Positions 1 through 14,754 of a DNA stretch of 64,000 nucleotides are shown here, one piece after another. A program made the position numbers and the translations under genes. This stretch comes from Isoetes taiwanensis (lineage: Eukaryota > Streptophyta > Lycopodiopsida > Isoetales > Isoetaceae), in contig JAJEKV010000774.1 of NCBI GenBank assembly GCA_021234155.1, positions 1 to 64,000 of the forward strand. Reading direction: 5' to 3'. How positions within the stretch are numbered: position 1 is the first letter of the stretch; every line of letters begins with the position of its first letter. Under the pieces are notes generated by a model. It was not told the origin of the DNA. It searched no databases and worked only from the letters and a program-made list of their open reading frames with translations.

Positions 1-803
1 TCATCTATTGATTACGTTTTTTAGCAATTGTATTTACATTGAATATCTCTTATGCGGCACCTAGTTTGTTTTAGTATGAAGCTAAGTTGTAAAACTATGT
101 TTATGGTTGATATATTTCAAGCAGAAAATAATGCTTATTGTTTGGCTTTATCACGATTGAATCGGTGACTTCAGGGCTGAGGAGGAACTGAAAGGTAAAT
201 CTTTGATCCATGCTCATGTGTTATCGATTGACTTTCAAAATGGAGGGCGTAACAAGATTTCCATGGGTGGGAAAAAATTGCATTAACCAAGTGCAGTTCT
301 ATGGATCTTTAGAGAACCTGAGAACCTTATGAAATGGTAGATAAATGTCATATTCCTTTTTTTCGGGGGGCTCTAGGTGGTTCTCGGAAGCATGTGTAAT
401 CAATGCACCGGAGACTAAGCACTTTATTACTATTGTGGCTTTTTTCTCTTCATGGTTCACATGCCAATTTTTACGTGGACAAATTATTATAGAGAACAAA
501 TGCCGGTATTGTTCTCTGCATTTGATGGGTGAAGTTGCTTAAGCACATGGATCCCTTTGTTGGGGCCGAGAGCTTGGTGCACTCTTTGTATTTTATGATA
601 TGCGAGGTGTCATAATTCAAGTAAGATGTCTCATTTGTAGCGACTATATGTTGTACCTGAAGATCCTTAATTTTCAGTTTTTTTTTATACGCCCGGCCCT
701 AATAGCGTGCAACCCTCCCTTTACAATTCTAGACTATCCGTGTCACCTCCACATCATAAAATCTGAGTTGGTATCATGTTCTACCGTTAGATCTCTATTT
801 TAT

Positions 804-820
804 GATAGATAGATAGATAG
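804..820. repeat. GATA microsatellite in copy 1
   Basis: About four GATA units. The same tract is at 7,056-7,072, 13,284-13,304 (one unit longer), 19,556-19,572 and 31,771-31,787, so it is a handy phase marker for the array. Confidence 0.9.
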
Positions 821-2259
821 TATTATGCATCCCTCACCGGTCATGAAAATTAAAAATTGACTCAAAATGGACACGGAGATGTAAAGGGCGTTGAACTTCG
901 TCACGTATTTTCTCTCTTTCCCAAGCGTCGTCCAGGATTCACATGCAAGCGAGGGTTTTAAACATCGGCCTCAGTTCAATGGAAATTTGTCAAGGCAAAT
1001 CGGCCTACTTTTTGGCTTTAGTCCCTTTGCTTCTCGATTATTGTCATACCCTAACTTTTGCCTCTTTGATTCTTCCTTCGGTATTATTAATGCAAAAGAG
1101 CTCTTTGATGGTAGAAAAAACCTTACAAGCTGCGTTTCTTGTTCCTTCTTTGGGTTATAATGTTCTATCATGATTTAGAACTCAAGCCGAGCTGCAAAAG
1201 GACCACTTTGCAATTACATTCTTTTTCTTTTCGGTGGGAGTTTGATTTACATAATGCATGGATTGACTTGCAAGGTGCGAGTCTTTTAATTGCATATGTT
1301 TGCTCTTAGAAAATATCTTTGCCTTTGTAGTCTTCATTCCTACTTTAGGCTGACCTAAGGTCGTCCCTTAGCTTCTTCCATCAACACAAGCTTATCAATA
1401 CTAGATTATTTCTTTACAAGAATCTAAATTGTTTTACTTATCTTGCGATCTTTGCACTTTGTCTGATACCACAATTCAAAATTTGGAGATGCATAAGATG
1501 AAGGAAGATTTCAAGCGACTCTCTTCACGCAAACTATTAGGGGTATTCGCGAATCTTTGTTTTCTCTGTTTCTCACCAATAACAAGGCTTAAGCTCGAGA
1601 AGCTACGAACAAAATATTAACCTAACTAGCCCAAATCGTAGCTTGTTTATAACCTCATTTGATTATGCTTAAGCTTTTCTTTTGCTATTCCTTCCTTCCT
1701 TTTGCTAACATTCGTCTTTTCTCTTGAACTCTTTGTTTTGAGTGCCCGTATGCTTGGCGGAAAATCCTCGTCGTAGAGGTTGCAATGGGTACATACAAGG
1801 CATGGGCCGGGTGGATCTCGTAAAACACCACTACATACACTGTCCATTGGGCTCATCGGTGGAGTTTTCATTGTACACAAAGGCGTAGGCAAACCTACGC
1901 ATCATAAAGTCTGATCATTATTTGTTGGGAAGTATAAGAATCGTTTTGGAAGACAAGATAGAGCCTCAAATACTCATTTTATGGGTACGTACCTGACGGA
2001 CCTTTAAGCCTGGAATGGGATATAGAATTTTTGTTTGAGTCCATGAGCAGATCCTTTCCTCTTTCCTTTTCAATCCCTAGTAATGCCCCATACGTCTCAT
2101 ACTTGCATCATCCATGAAAGCGTAAACTTGCTCAAAACTTAAACTTGCCCTTCCAAACAAGAATGTTGCCTCCCATCTTCATTGAGCATGGTGCATTTGT
2201 CTTACAATGGCATCGAAATTTATTCATGTAACACTATTTATGCGCATCTTCACACTGTT

Positions 2260-2760
2260 CAAGTGTTTTAGAAGCATAAGCGGGTGCTATTTACGGGCCG
2301 GTGTGGATGCGCTAAACAGGAATTGACACTTCTTTACGGGCTGCAATGGAAGAAGCGTCTTTGCCTTTATATGCATCCCTTCTAAGGCGATGTATCCAAA
2401 GAAAAGGCTTTTCGTATTGGGTAGAGATGCGTTCATCTTTAACGTTAGTAGAAATGGATTCCGGCAGAGAGAATAATGTGTAATTTACTTCTTGAGATAT
2501 ATTGTAAATGTGGAGTGCGTAATGGGAAGCATAGAAGGTTTTGTCTCCATAAAAATGTGTACTCTTGGACTATCCGCACGATTGTGTCTTATGCGCAGAC
2601 TTGATAACAAAAGCATTGCGATTGATTTATTCAAAGAAAGTGCGGATGGGAGGTTTGAAACCCAATATAATATCGATGCCATGATTGCGCTTATGCACGT
2701 ATGGGCAAAACCATATCTGCTAGATAGTTTATTTCTTTGCTTTGGAAGAATGCAAAAGTT
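2260..2760 (+). pseudogene. PPR-protein fragment, copy 1
   Basis: Homologous to the better preserved fragment at 21,019-21,500. Here the first half is out of frame. The second half can still be read near 2,598-2,690 as LDNKSIAIDLFKE followed by FETQYN, typical of a PPR hairpin. Most frame breaks coincide with positions where copy 4 has CTG or CAG. Confidence 0.6.
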
Positions 2761-4680
2761 CTCCAACAATCAAAATGGCCAAATTTGAAAAACATGCGGT
2801 ACGTACACAGTTCCATCCATCATTTTATCTCATTCACAACAGTATGCTGTTTACAACTCTCACATATGTGGACACATCAACATACCAAATTATGGGAAAT
2901 CTCAAAATTATCACAAGCTGGCGTCTTATTTAGGTAAGACAATTTTTTATAGTGAGATACCAATACGAAATAAAGTACCTAGTTTGATCACGACATTTGG
3001 GCATCTACGTCTTGCGGGGCCTTTTTAAAAAGGGAGGCTTTCAAATTTGCGGGGGGATAGCTATAATTTTGTTGGCACTTGGAACAACTACAAGCTAGGT
3101 TTGAATAGAGGAATGCGGTGTATGGACAAGGCCTCTCTGATTATCTCGACCTTACTTGAGGATAAAGGGTTGTGGCGAGTCGGTTGTGGCAAACTTTTCT
3201 TTGCACCAATAGGGGTATATGTTTGGTATATTGTCGACCGCCTTTCGGCATCGGCCCGAGGGAGTTTACCGCGGAGTTTCTAATGAAGAAGGATTATGAT
3301 TCCTGTATTGGCAAAACTTGCAACTATACATGCCGATGCGGTAGATTATATCTTAGGTTTATGCCACATCAATGACTATGCTATTAACAAAGGTCTTTAT
3401 CAGTTCTCCTTTTCCCTTAGACCTACCTTGCGGGTTCCACAACCTTTTGTGCATGTCACTTCAAATGTACTTTACACCACCACACTTCTTGATTGATTAT
3501 CTTTGCCTTACAACTACCAGCGTCAAGGCAATCGGGGACATCATATTGAGAAACATAAATATGTATTTATTCTTATTATTATTCCTTTATTGTTTACACA
3601 AAGTCATATTGGCAATTCTGGGGTGCAATATTTCACGGCAAGCTTAGGGAAATGGGATGCTACTTTGATGTGTCATAGACAAATGTTCTTATGCGATTGT
3701 GAATGGTGAAATTTGAATTTCCGTTACATGTAATAAATCCGGTGAATTGATGTTTTAGTTTAGGGGGCTAGGCTATTCTTGGTGTAGTCTAGGCCTAATT
3801 TTTCATATATTGATTTATCTTGATGCATAATGCTTATATCCGTCTGGCGAGTCCTCTCGGCCATCAAGTATCATCACCCCTTGAAATATACAATCAGGAT
3901 CTCTGCTTGCCAACATGCACTCAATATTTATGTCAGGCCGATAATAACATTCATTTGCTTAATATGTTTTACAAAAATATTCATTGCTCATTATTACAAA
4001 GAAATATACATGACGGCCTTAAATCAACAACATCATATCCGGCTCCAAAATTGAAATATTGGTACCTTAAATGGAGGTATTTATGTATCATACAACATAT
4101 CTTTATTTCATATACAATAAATTTCAATGCAATTTTGCCCTAATATAAAATAATTCAATTATCTTTTGCTTAAATGCTTATCTGGTGTTGTAACCTTTGG
4201 CAAACAATTTTAAGCGCCCTACCACATATGATAATATGATTGTTGCAATAATTTATGTTGCAATACTATAAACATTGACATTTCCTTCCAAATTTGTACA
4301 AATCAATTTCAAGAGGAGGAAATAGTTTACTTTCGAAACTAGGTAGTTGAATTCCTAGCAAACATTCCTTTTTCTCAACCCACCCTACTGGACAACAACG
4401 GGTTGAAAAAGTGGCGCCCAGCGATAAATTTCTTGTAAAAAATCTAAAAATAGTCCCACTCACGGACATAAAATTCTCTATTAATCATTTTCAAACACTA
4501 AATACCAATGAATCAAGCCCGGCAAATCAAGCTCGCATTCTCCGGCAAATCAAGCTGCATTCCATGTTTTTAAGTTAACTTTGTTTACGTGTCTTTGTCT
4601 ATGTCGTGGGCCGAATAATATTTGCACCGCTACGGAGGTTTGAAGCTGCAAATTCTTTAACACTTGAATCCGGCGTCACG

Positions 4681-4920
4681 ATGGGCGAAGATCTTTCAGC
4701 TATGGCATTCTCTTCGGTTCCACTCTTTTGCTTGTAATTTTGCTTGGCTTCTTCCGGAACTCCTACTTAAAAAATAAGAGGTTTAAAGCCTTCACCTCTC
4801 AGCGTTTCCCATAATGCGGCCATCTGCGCTAACGAAGAGAAAATCATACCCGGCTTTGAATATGAATTTGCAAAAATATGGTCGATTATGCTTCACCAGT
4901 CGAAGACCCATCCGGTATAG
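4681..4920 (+). pseudogene. Cytochrome P450 exon-1 fragment, copy 1
   Basis: Starts with ATGGGCGAAGATCTTTC, as at 23,444, and ends at the same breakpoint (cccatccggtatag). Frameshifts throughout the proline-rich hinge prevent translation. It carries only the membrane anchor and hinge region of a P450, with no heme-binding region. Confidence 0.75.
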
Positions 4921-7900
4921 TTAGAAGTTAGCGGTTATTAGTTGGCTAGCGGCTAGCGAAAATGCGATATAGAGTTATGAGCCAAGGTGATAGCGATGTT
5001 ATTTTGGGAAGAAAAAATTTGAATTTGCAACAAATTGAAACTTGTTATTGACTAATTGAGCATGCTGAATTCAAATATGGAATCAAATTTTGAGCAGGAC
5101 TACTCTAACTCTTTGAAACTTCATCTTAGTACCCAAACTTTGTGTTCACCTTGATAAATCCGGTCTTCTGAGAAATTCCCTTCATGTATCACTTGCATGT
5201 CCATAGCTTATCCTGCAATTAAAGTCCACATCTATCAATATTTTTTACTTCAAGTAGCAACAAAATAGGCACCATAAACTATGATCTCTTGTATATAGAA
5301 GGAAGATAAAGAAAGGACATTCAAAGCTGCGACAAGGCAAATAAAGAAGGCAAATAAAAGAAGGCAAATACCTAGCGCTCCTCACAAAATCTTGTTATCA
5401 CGGTTGGCAAAATCTGGCGCTCCTCGGTTCAAAATAACTGCGGAACAATGGTACATACTACATTTCACGATTGGGGGGGAACAATCGGGTGGATAGAACT
5501 TTCAATGGATCTATAATTTTTTGAGGCGAGAAAATGGCGAAGATGAGCAAGCAAGCGGCGGGATGAATATGAGACCTTACCTTGTGAAATGAATGAATCC
5601 GGTAGAAGGGAAGTATTTGCTGCGCGCCACCGATCGAATCCGAGGAAAGCGCATTGGTGACGCCAAGAACACCACAGGCGACAAAAAAGCGGGGAAAATT
5701 TGGTCTAAAAATCTCGACCCAAAAAATGTCACATTGATTTAGCGTTATTTTACGAGATAGCGAATCCAGCGTTATCCCCAAATTGATCCGCGTGATCTTC
5801 TATCCCAAAGCTACATTGATTCGTGGAACCCTTTTAGTATCCAGCGGACCTATCTTTTGACCTATTAAGCGGGGCCGAGATTTTGCTGATGGATAGCAGC
5901 TTGATAATACATCTAAATTGCGTCGTTCTTAGGACAAGCTTGATCAAAACACATGGATTGTGATTGAAGTGGAGTCAATGGTTGTAGTGGTGAATAATGT
6001 GACCGAAAAGTAACTTGAGTGAAAGCATATAAATAATAACAGCATGTGGACTTGTATTTTTACAGAGTGTGAGCATATTATTTTGTAGCCCGGCTAAGTT
6101 GTTTGTTGCTGGAAACTTTGTTTGCAGGGTCAAACCTGTTTATAGTGAAGCCATCCCCTGAGGAATACCACATCATATAATTATACAATTATTTTAGGTT
6201 GCATAAAGTAGAATTATATGTCCATTATTATCGGCCGATCCCTTGTGCTAGCAATCATCTATTGATTCTGTTTTAGCAATTGTATTTACATTGAATATCT
6301 CTTGTCTGGCACCTAGTTTTGTTTTAGTATGAAGCTAAGTTGTAAAAGCTATGTTTATGGTTGATATATTTCAAGCAAGAAAATAATGCTTATTGTTTGG
6401 CTTTTATCTACGATTGAATGGGTGACTTCGGATGAGGAGGGAATGAAAGAGTAAATCTTAGTGATCATGCTCATGTGTTATCAGGTGACTTTCAAAATGG
6501 AGGGCGTAACAAGATTTCCATGGGCCGAGGGAAAAATTGCATTAACCAAGTCGCGATTCATGGATCTTTAGAGAACCTAGAGAACCTTATGAAATGGTAG
6601 ATAAATGTCCTTATTCCTTTTTCATGGAGGCTCTAGGTGGTTCTCGGGGCATGTGTAATCATTTTGCACAGTCTTACGCTTTTGTACTATTGTAAGCTTT
6701 TCTCTTCATGGTTCATGCCAATTTTTACGTGGACAAATTATTATAGAGAACAATTACGGTATTGTTCTCTGCATTTGATAGGTGAAGTTGCTTAAAGCAC
6801 ATCGGATCCTTTGTTCGGGGGCGAGAGCTTGGTGCACTACTGTATTTTTATGATGTCGGAATGTCATAATTCAAAGTAAGATGTCTCATTTGTAGCGATA
6901 TATTTGTACCTCCTGAATCCTTAATTTCCCAGTTAGCACGCCAGCCCTAACCAAGCGTGCAACCCTCCTTTGCAATTCTAGACTATCCACGTGTCACCTC
7001 CACATCATAAAAATGCGAGTTGGTATCATGTTCTACCGTTAGATCTCTATTTTATGATAGATAGATAGATAGTATTATGCATCCCACGGTCATGAAAAGT
7101 AAAAATTGACTCAAAATGGACGGAGATGTAAGGGCCGTTGAACTTCGTCACGTATTTTTCTCTCTTTCCCACTGTGTCGTCCGGTTCACATGCAAGCGGG
7201 TTTTTAAGCCAAGCATCGGCCTCGAGTTCAATGGAAATTTGTCAAGGCAAATCGACCTACTTTTGGCTTCGTCCCATGCTTCTCGCGTTATTGTCATACC
7301 CTAACTTTGCCTCTTTGATTCTTCCTTCCGGTGTGTGGTATTAATGCAAAGAGCTCTTTTGATGGTAGAAAAACCCACAAGCTAGCGTTTCTTGTTCCTT
7401 TGGGTTTATAATGTTCTATCATGATTTAGAATTTCGGACGGCTGCAAAAGGACCACTTTGCAATTACATTCTTTTTCTTTTCGGGTGGGAGTTTGTTTTA
7501 TAATGCATAGTTCAGCTTGCAAAGTGCAGGTCTTTTAATTGCATATGTTTGCTCTTAGAAATATCTTTGCCTTTGTAGTCTTCATTCCTACTTTAGGCTG
7601 ACTAAGGTAGATCCCTTGCTTCTTCCATCAACACAAGCTTATCAATACTAGATTATTTCTTTACAAGAATCTAAATTGTTTTACTTATCTTTTGATCTTT
7701 TTGCACTTTGGTACGATACCACAATTCAAAGCTGGAGATGCATAAGATGAAGGAAGATTTCAAAGCGACTCTCTTACGCAAACTATTAGGGTATTCTTGA
7801 ATCTTTGTTTTTCTCTCTGTTTCTCACCAATAACAAGGCTTAAGCTCTAAACTCACGAACAAAATATTAACCTAACTAGCCCAAATCGTAGCTTGTTTTA

Positions 7901-8513
7901 TAACCTCATTTGATTATGCTTAAGCTTTTCTTTGCTATTCCTTCCTTCCCCTTTTGCTAACATTCGCCTTTTCTCTTGAACTCTTTGTTTTGATTGCCCA
8001 TGTCGCTGGAAAATCCCAAATTAGGTAAGAGAGGTTGCAATGGGTACATACAAGGCATGGGCCGATTGGATCTCGTAAAACACCACTACATGCACATCCC
8101 ATTGGGCTCATCGGTGGGAGTTTTCATTGTACAAGGCTGTAGGCAAGCCCTGCATCATAAAGTCGATCATTATTTGTTGGGAAGTATAAAGAATCGTTTT
8201 TTTGTAGATGGAAGACAAGATAGAGGCCTCAAATACTCATTTTATGGTGCCTGAGACCTTTAAGCCTCGAGAATGGGATACTTTAAATTTTTGTTTGGAG
8301 TCCATGAACGGATCCTTTCCTCTTTCCTTTCAATCCTATAATGCTCCCTTACGTCTCATACTTGCATCATCCATAAGCGTAAACTTGCTCAAAACTTAAA
8401 CTTGCCCTTCAAACAAGAATGTTGCCTCCATCTTCATTGAGCATGGTGCATTTGTCTTCTTTGTCGAATTTATTCATGTAACACTATTTGTGCGCATCTT
8501 CACACTGTTCAAG

Positions 8514-9010
8514 TGTTTAGAAGCATAAGCGGTGCTATTTACGGGCCGAGTGTGGATCGCTAAAGCGAGGAATTGACACTTCTTTCGGGCTGCAATGGAG
8601 AAGCGATCTTGCTACTTATGCATCCCTTCTAAAGGATTAGTGTATCAAAGAAAAGGCTTTTCGTATTGGGTAAAAATGCGTTCATTCCGTTGAAGTAGAA
8701 ATGGATTTCAGCAAGAGAGAATAATGTGTAATTTACTTCTTGAGATATATTGTAAATGTGGGTACGTAATGGAAGCATAGAAGGTTTTGTCTCCATAAAA
8801 TGTGTACTCTTGGACTATCACGATTGTGTCTTATCTGCTGACTTGATAACAAAAGCATTGCAGTTGATTTATTCAAAGAAATTGCGGATGGGAGGTTTGA
8901 AACCCAATATAATATCGATGCCATGATTCTTTGCTTATGCACATTATGGGCAAAACCATATCTGCTAGATAGTTTAGCTGCTTTGCTTTGGAAAAGAATG
9001 CAAAAAGTTC
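8514..9010 (+). pseudogene. PPR-protein fragment, copy 2
   Basis: Same position in the unit as the fragment at 21,019. Reading frame is lost around 8,600-8,700. Around 8,840-8,930 the plus strand still encodes residues matching the LDNKSIAVDLFKEIADG stretch of copy 4. Confidence 0.6.
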
Positions 9011-10930
9011 TCCAAAACAATCAAAATGACTGTAGACTGAAAAAGCATACGGTTGTACTGGTTCCATCCATCATTTATCTCATTCACAACAATGCACAGT
9101 TTGCAACTCTCACATATGTGGACACATCAACATACCAAATTATGGGAAATCTCAAAATTATCACTAACTGGCGTCTTATTTCGGTGTAAGACAATTTTAT
9201 AGTGAGATACCAATACCGAAATATAGTACCTAGTTTGATCGACATTTGGGCATCTCTTGAGGGGCCTTTTTAAAAAGGAGGCTTTCAAATTTGCAGGGGA
9301 TAGCTATAATTTTGTTGGCACTTGGAACAACTACAAGCTAGGTTTGAATGGGCAAGAGGAATACGGTGTATGGACAAGGCCTATCTGATTATCTCTCGAC
9401 CTTGTGTACTTCGGATAAAGGGTTGTGGCGAGTGGTTGTGGCAAACTTTTCTTTGCACCAATAGGGGTATATGTTTGGTATATTGTCGGCCTGCCTTTCA
9501 GCATCGGCGGGGAGTTTACACGGAGTTTCTAATGAAGAAGGATTATGATTCCCTGTATTGGCAAAACTTGCAACTATACATGCTTCTGACGCGGCCGATT
9601 ATATGCTAGGTTTATGCCACATCAATGACTATGCTATTAACAAAGGTGCTATCAGTTCTCCTTTTTCCACTTCCGACTACCTTGCGGGTTCTCCACAACC
9701 TTTGTGCATGTCACTTCAAATGTACTTTACACCACCACACTTCTTGATTGATTATCTTTTGCCTTACAACTACCACAGCGTCAAGGCAATCGGGGACATC
9801 ATATTCGCGAAACATAAATATGTATTTATTCTTATTATTATTCCTTTATTGTTTACACAAAGTCATCGTGGCAATTTAGGTGCAATATTTCTGGCAAGCT
9901 TAGGAAATGGGATGCTACTTTGATGTCATAGACAAATGTTCTTATGCGGTGAATGGTGAGCTGAATTTCCGTTACATCCATAATAAATCCGGTGAATTGA
10001 TGTTTTAGTTTAGGGGGCTAGGCTATTCTTGAGTGTAGTCTAGGCCTAATTTTTTTCATATATTGATTTATCTTCGATGCATATTAACTTATATCCGTCT
10101 GCTGGCAGGTCTGGCGGCCATCAAGTATCATCACCCTTGAAATATACAATCGGATCTCTGCTTGCCAACATGCACTCAATATTTATGTCGGGCCCGATAA
10201 TAACATTCATTGCTTAATATGTTTACAAAAATATTCATTGCTCATTATTACAAAAAAATACGCTTGCTGACCTTAAATCAACAACATCATATCCCGCGGC
10301 TCCAAAATTAAAAATATTGGTACCTTAAATGGAGGGTATTATGTATCCATGCAACATATCTTTGTTTCATATACAATAAATTTCAATACAATTTTGCCCT
10401 AATATAAAGTAATTCAATTATCTTTTTGCTTAAATGCTTATCTGGTGTTGTAACCTTTGGCAAACAATTTTAGCGCCTACCACATATGATAATATGATTG
10501 TTGCAATGAATTTATGTTGCAATACTATAAACATTGACATTTCCTTCCAAATTTTGTACAAATCAATTTCAAGAGGAGGAAATAGTTTACTTTCGAAACT
10601 AGGTAGTTGAATTCTAGCAAACATTCCTTTTTCTCAACCCACCCCTGGACAACAATAGGGATTGAAAGAGTGGCGCCCTTGATAAATTTCTTGTAAAATC
10701 TAAAAATAGTCCACTCACGGACATAAAATTCTCTATTAATCATTTCAAACACTAAATACCAATGAATCAAGTTGACAAATCAAGCTTCGCATTCTCGACC
10801 AAATCAAGCTCGCATTCCACATGTTTTAAGTTAACTTTGTTTTCGTGTCTTTGTCTATCGTGAATCGAATAATATTTGGCACCGCGGAGGTTCGAAGCGC
10901 AAATTCTTTAACACTTGAATCGGCGATACG

Positions 10931-11159
10931 ATGGGCGAAGATCTTTCCGACTATGGCATTCTCTTGGTTCCACTCTTTTTTGTAATTTTGCGGCTTCTTC
11001 TTGAACTCCCATAAAATAAGAGGTTTTCGCCTTCACCTCAGCGTTTCCCATAATCGGCCATCACGCTTCTTTGGCGAAAATCCGCACCCGAAGCCTGAAT
11101 GAATTTGCAAAAAAATATGGTCGATTATGCTTACCAGTTCGGAGCCCATCCCGATATAG
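10931..11159 (+). pseudogene. Cytochrome P450 exon-1 fragment, copy 2
   Basis: Begins with the same ATGGGCGAAGATC start and stops at the shared breakpoint (cccatcccgatatag). Several indels remove the frame, for instance a shortened stretch after the anchor at about 10,980-11,020. Confidence 0.75.
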
Positions 11160-14100
11160 TTAAGTTAGCGGTTATACGTTAGCTAACGACTCTTGAAAAT
11201 AACGTATCTTGAGTTATGAGCCAAAGGTGATAACGTGTTATTTTTTAGGAGAAAAAAAATTTGAATTTTAACAAATTGAAACTTGTTATTGACTAATTCG
11301 AGCATCTTTGAATTCAAATATGGAATCGAGAATTTTTGACAGACTACTCTAACTTTCTTTGAAACTTCATCTTAGTACCCAAACACGTATTTGCGCATTT
11401 CAGGTCTTTAAATTCCCTTCATGTATCTGCATGTCCATAGCTTATCCTGCAATTAAAGTCCACATCTATCAATATTTTTACTTCAAGTAGCAACAAAATA
11501 GGCACCATAAACTATGATCTCTTGTATATAGAAGGAAGATAAAAGAAGGACATTCAAAACAGCAGCAAGGCAAATAAAAGAGAAGGCAAATAAAAGAGAA
11601 GGCAAATACCTGCTGCTCCTCACAAAATCTGTTATGCAGTTGGCAAAATCTGCTGCTCCTCAGTTCAAAATAACTCTGGAACAATGGTACATGCTACATT
11701 TTACAGTGGGGAGGCGGAACAATCAGGCTGGATAGAACTTTCAATCAGATCTATAATTTTGGAGCAGAAAATGAGCGAAGATGAGCAAGCAAACAGCAGA
11801 TGAATAACAGACCTTACCTTGTGAAAATGAATCGAGTAGTAGGAGTGAGTAGCGCTGCTGCAGCCAGCCGAATCGAGGACGGGGAAGAAGATATTGCCGC
11901 CAAGAACACCGCAGGGCGACAAAAAAAAGGGGAAAATTTGGTCTAAAAAATCTCGACCCAAAATAATACGTGATTTAACGTTATTTTCTGAGATAACGAA
12001 TCACGCGTTATCCCCAAATTGATCACGCGTGATCTTCTATCCCCAAAGCTGTTGATTACGTGGAACCCTTTTAGTATCAACAGACCTATTAACGACCTAT
12101 TAAGCGGACAGAGATTTGCTGATGGATAGCCGCAGTAATACATCTAGAATTGCGTCCGTTCTTAGGACAAACAGTCAAAACACATGGATTGTGATTGAAG
12201 TGGAGTCAATGGTTGTAGTGGTGAATAATGTGGACGAAAAGTAACTTAGTGAAAGCATATAAATAATACTTGAGCATGTGGACTTCTATTTTACAATCGA
12301 AAGTGTGAGCATTATTTTGTAGCCTGCTAAGTTGTTTGTTGCCCGACTTTGTTTGCCCGAGGTCAAACCTGTTTATAGTGAAGCCATCCCTGAGGAATAC
12401 CACATCATATAATTATACAATTATTTTAGGTTGCATAAGTAGAATTATATGTCCATTATTATTATCGACGGTCCTTGTGCTAGCAATCATCTATTGATTC
12501 TGTTTTAGCAATTGTATTTACATTGAATATCTCTTTGTCGGCACCTAGTTTTGTTTTAGTATGAAGCTAAGTTGTAAAAGCTGTGTTTATGGTTGATATA
12601 TTTCAAGCAAGAAAATAATGCTTATTGTTTGGCTTTATCTGATGAATCGTGTGACTTCGGGCGAGGAACACGAAGGTAAATCTTGTGAGTCATGCTCATG
12701 TGTTATCATTGACTTTCAAAATGGAGGGCGTAACAAAGATTTCCATGGGTGGAAAAATTGCATTAACCAAGTGCAGTTCTATGGATCTTTAGAGAACCTA
12801 GAGAACCTTATGAAATGGTAGATAAATGTCCTTATTCCTTTTTTTTCATGGAGGCTCTAGGTGGTTCTCGAGGCATGTGTAATCGGTACGCACTGGGTCT
12901 TACCTTTTTGTACTATTGTAGCTTTTCTCTTCATGGTTCACATGCCAATTTTTTACGTGGACAAATTATTATAGAGAACAATTACGGTATTGTTCTGCAT
13001 TTGATGGGTGAAGTTGCTTAAGCACATCGGATCCTTTGTTCGGGGACGAGAAGCTTGGTGCACTCTTGTATTTTATGATGTCGAATGTCATAATTCAAAG
13101 TAAGATGTCTCATTTGTAGCGACTATATGACTGTACCTCTGAATCCTTAATTTCCCCAGTTATTTTTTAGCACGCCTAACCAACTGCGCAACCCTCCTTG
13201 CAATTCTAGACTATCCCGTGTCACCTCCACATCATAAAAAATCTGAGTTGGTATCATGTTCTACCGTTAGATCTCTATTTTATGATAGATAGATAGATAG
13301 ATAGTATTATGCATCCTACGGTCATGAAAATTAAAAATTGACTCAAAATGGACGGAGATGTAAAGGGCGTTGAACTCGTCTGTATTTTTCTCTCTTTCCC
13401 AACTGTGCGTCGGATTCACATGCAAGCGGGGGTTTCGCCAAGCATCGGCCTCCCAGTTCAATGGAAATTTGTCCAAGGCAAATCCGCCTACTTTTGGCTT
13501 TCGTCCCATGCTTCTCCGTTATTGTCATACCCCTAACTTTGCCTCTTTGATTCTTCCTTCCGCTGTGTATTAATGCAAAGAGAGCTCTTTTGATGGTAGA
13601 AAAACCTTACAAGCTGCGTTTCTTGTTCCTTCTTTGGGTTATAATGTTCTATCATGATTTAGAACTCCGGCGGGCTGCAAAAGGACCACTTTGCAATTAC
13701 ATTCTTTTTTCTTTTCAGGTAGGAGTTTCGGTACATAATGCATAGTTCAAAGCTTGCAAGGTCTGGTCTTTTAATTGCATATGTTTGCTCTTAGAAATAT
13801 CTTTGCCTTTGTAGTCTTCATTCCTACTTTAGGCAGCTAAGATTCGATCCCTTGCTTCTTCCATCAACACAAGCTTATCAATACTAGATTATTTCTTTAC
13901 AAGAATCTAAATTGTTTTACTTATACCTGATCTTTGCACTTTTATGCAAGTACCACAATTCCAATTTGGAGATGCATAAGATGAAGGAAGATTTCAAAGC
14001 GACTCTCTTCTGCAAACTATTAGGGTATTAGAATGCTGTTTTTCTCTGTTTCTCACCAATAACAAGGCTTAAGCTCTCGAAAAGCTTCTGAACAAAATAT

Positions 14101-14754
14101 TAACCTAACTAGCCAAATTTGTAGCTTGTTTATAACCTCATTTTGATTATGCTTAAGCTTTGCTTTGCTATTCCTTCCTTCCCCTTTTGCTAACATTACG
14201 TCTTTTTCTCTTGAACTCTTTGTTTGATTGCCCATGTGCGGAAAATCCTCGTCGTAAGAGGTTGCAATGGATTTGCATACAAAGGCATGGGCCCGATTGG
14301 ATCTCGTAAAAACACCACTACATACACATCCATTGGGCTCATCGGTGGAGTTTTCATTGTACAAAAGGCTGTAGGCAAGCCTCTGCATCATAAAGTCGAT
14401 CATTATTTGTTGGGAAGTATAAGAATCGTTTTTACCTGTAGATGGAAGACAAGATAGAGCCTCAAATACTCATTTTATGGCTGTGCATTGGACCTTTAAG
14501 CCTCGAATGGGATACTTTAAATTTTTGTTTGAGTCCATGAACAGATCCTTTCCTCTTTCCTTTCAATCCTATTAATGCTCCACTTCTGTCTCATACTTGC
14601 ATCATCCATAGAAAACGTAAACTTGCTCAAAACTTAAACTTGCCCTTCAAACAAGAATGTTGCCTCCCATCTTCATTGAGCATGGTGCATTTGTCTTCTT
14701 TGTCGAATTTATTCATGTAACACTATTTTATGCGCATCTTCACACCTGTTCAAG

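Larger units (their letters stand above)
1..6254. repeat. Tandem 6.25-kb unit, copy 1
   Basis: This is the first copy of a unit that recurs at 6,255, 12,487, 18,753 and 25,022, using the anchor tcatctattgattctg. The window starts at this anchor by chance, so the array may extend further left. In order it holds a GATA microsatellite, a short region with no recognised coding content, a PPR fragment (about 2,260-2,760), a long stretch with no recognisable product (about 2,760-4,660), a P450 5' fragment (4,681-4,920) and an AT-rich inverted-repeat segment (about 4,921-5,810). This copy differs most from the others, and nearly all differences fall where copy 4 reads CTG or CAG. Direct comparison shows the repeat; its cause is inferred. 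Confidence 0.95.
6255..12486. repeat. Tandem 6.25-kb unit, copy 2
   Basis: 6,232 bp from anchor to anchor, same content and order as copy 1. A block of about 320 bp near its end (about 11,945-12,268) is the same, base for base as far as I can compare by eye, as about 18,215-18,538 of copy 3, while flanking stretches differ heavily. Such patchwork is unusual for independently ageing copies. Confidence 0.95.

Noticed and set aside
2760-4660. Several ORFs shared by array copies between the PPR and P450 fragments
   Set aside because: They recur because the DNA is repeated. None keeps its frame through all copies, and none shows a domain; the hydrophobic run near 3,560-3,600 comes from a ttattattattcc tract.
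6025-6038. TATA-like sequence gcatataaataata in each unit
   Set aside because: AT-rich DNA gives many such matches, and no start codon or transcript evidence follows it.
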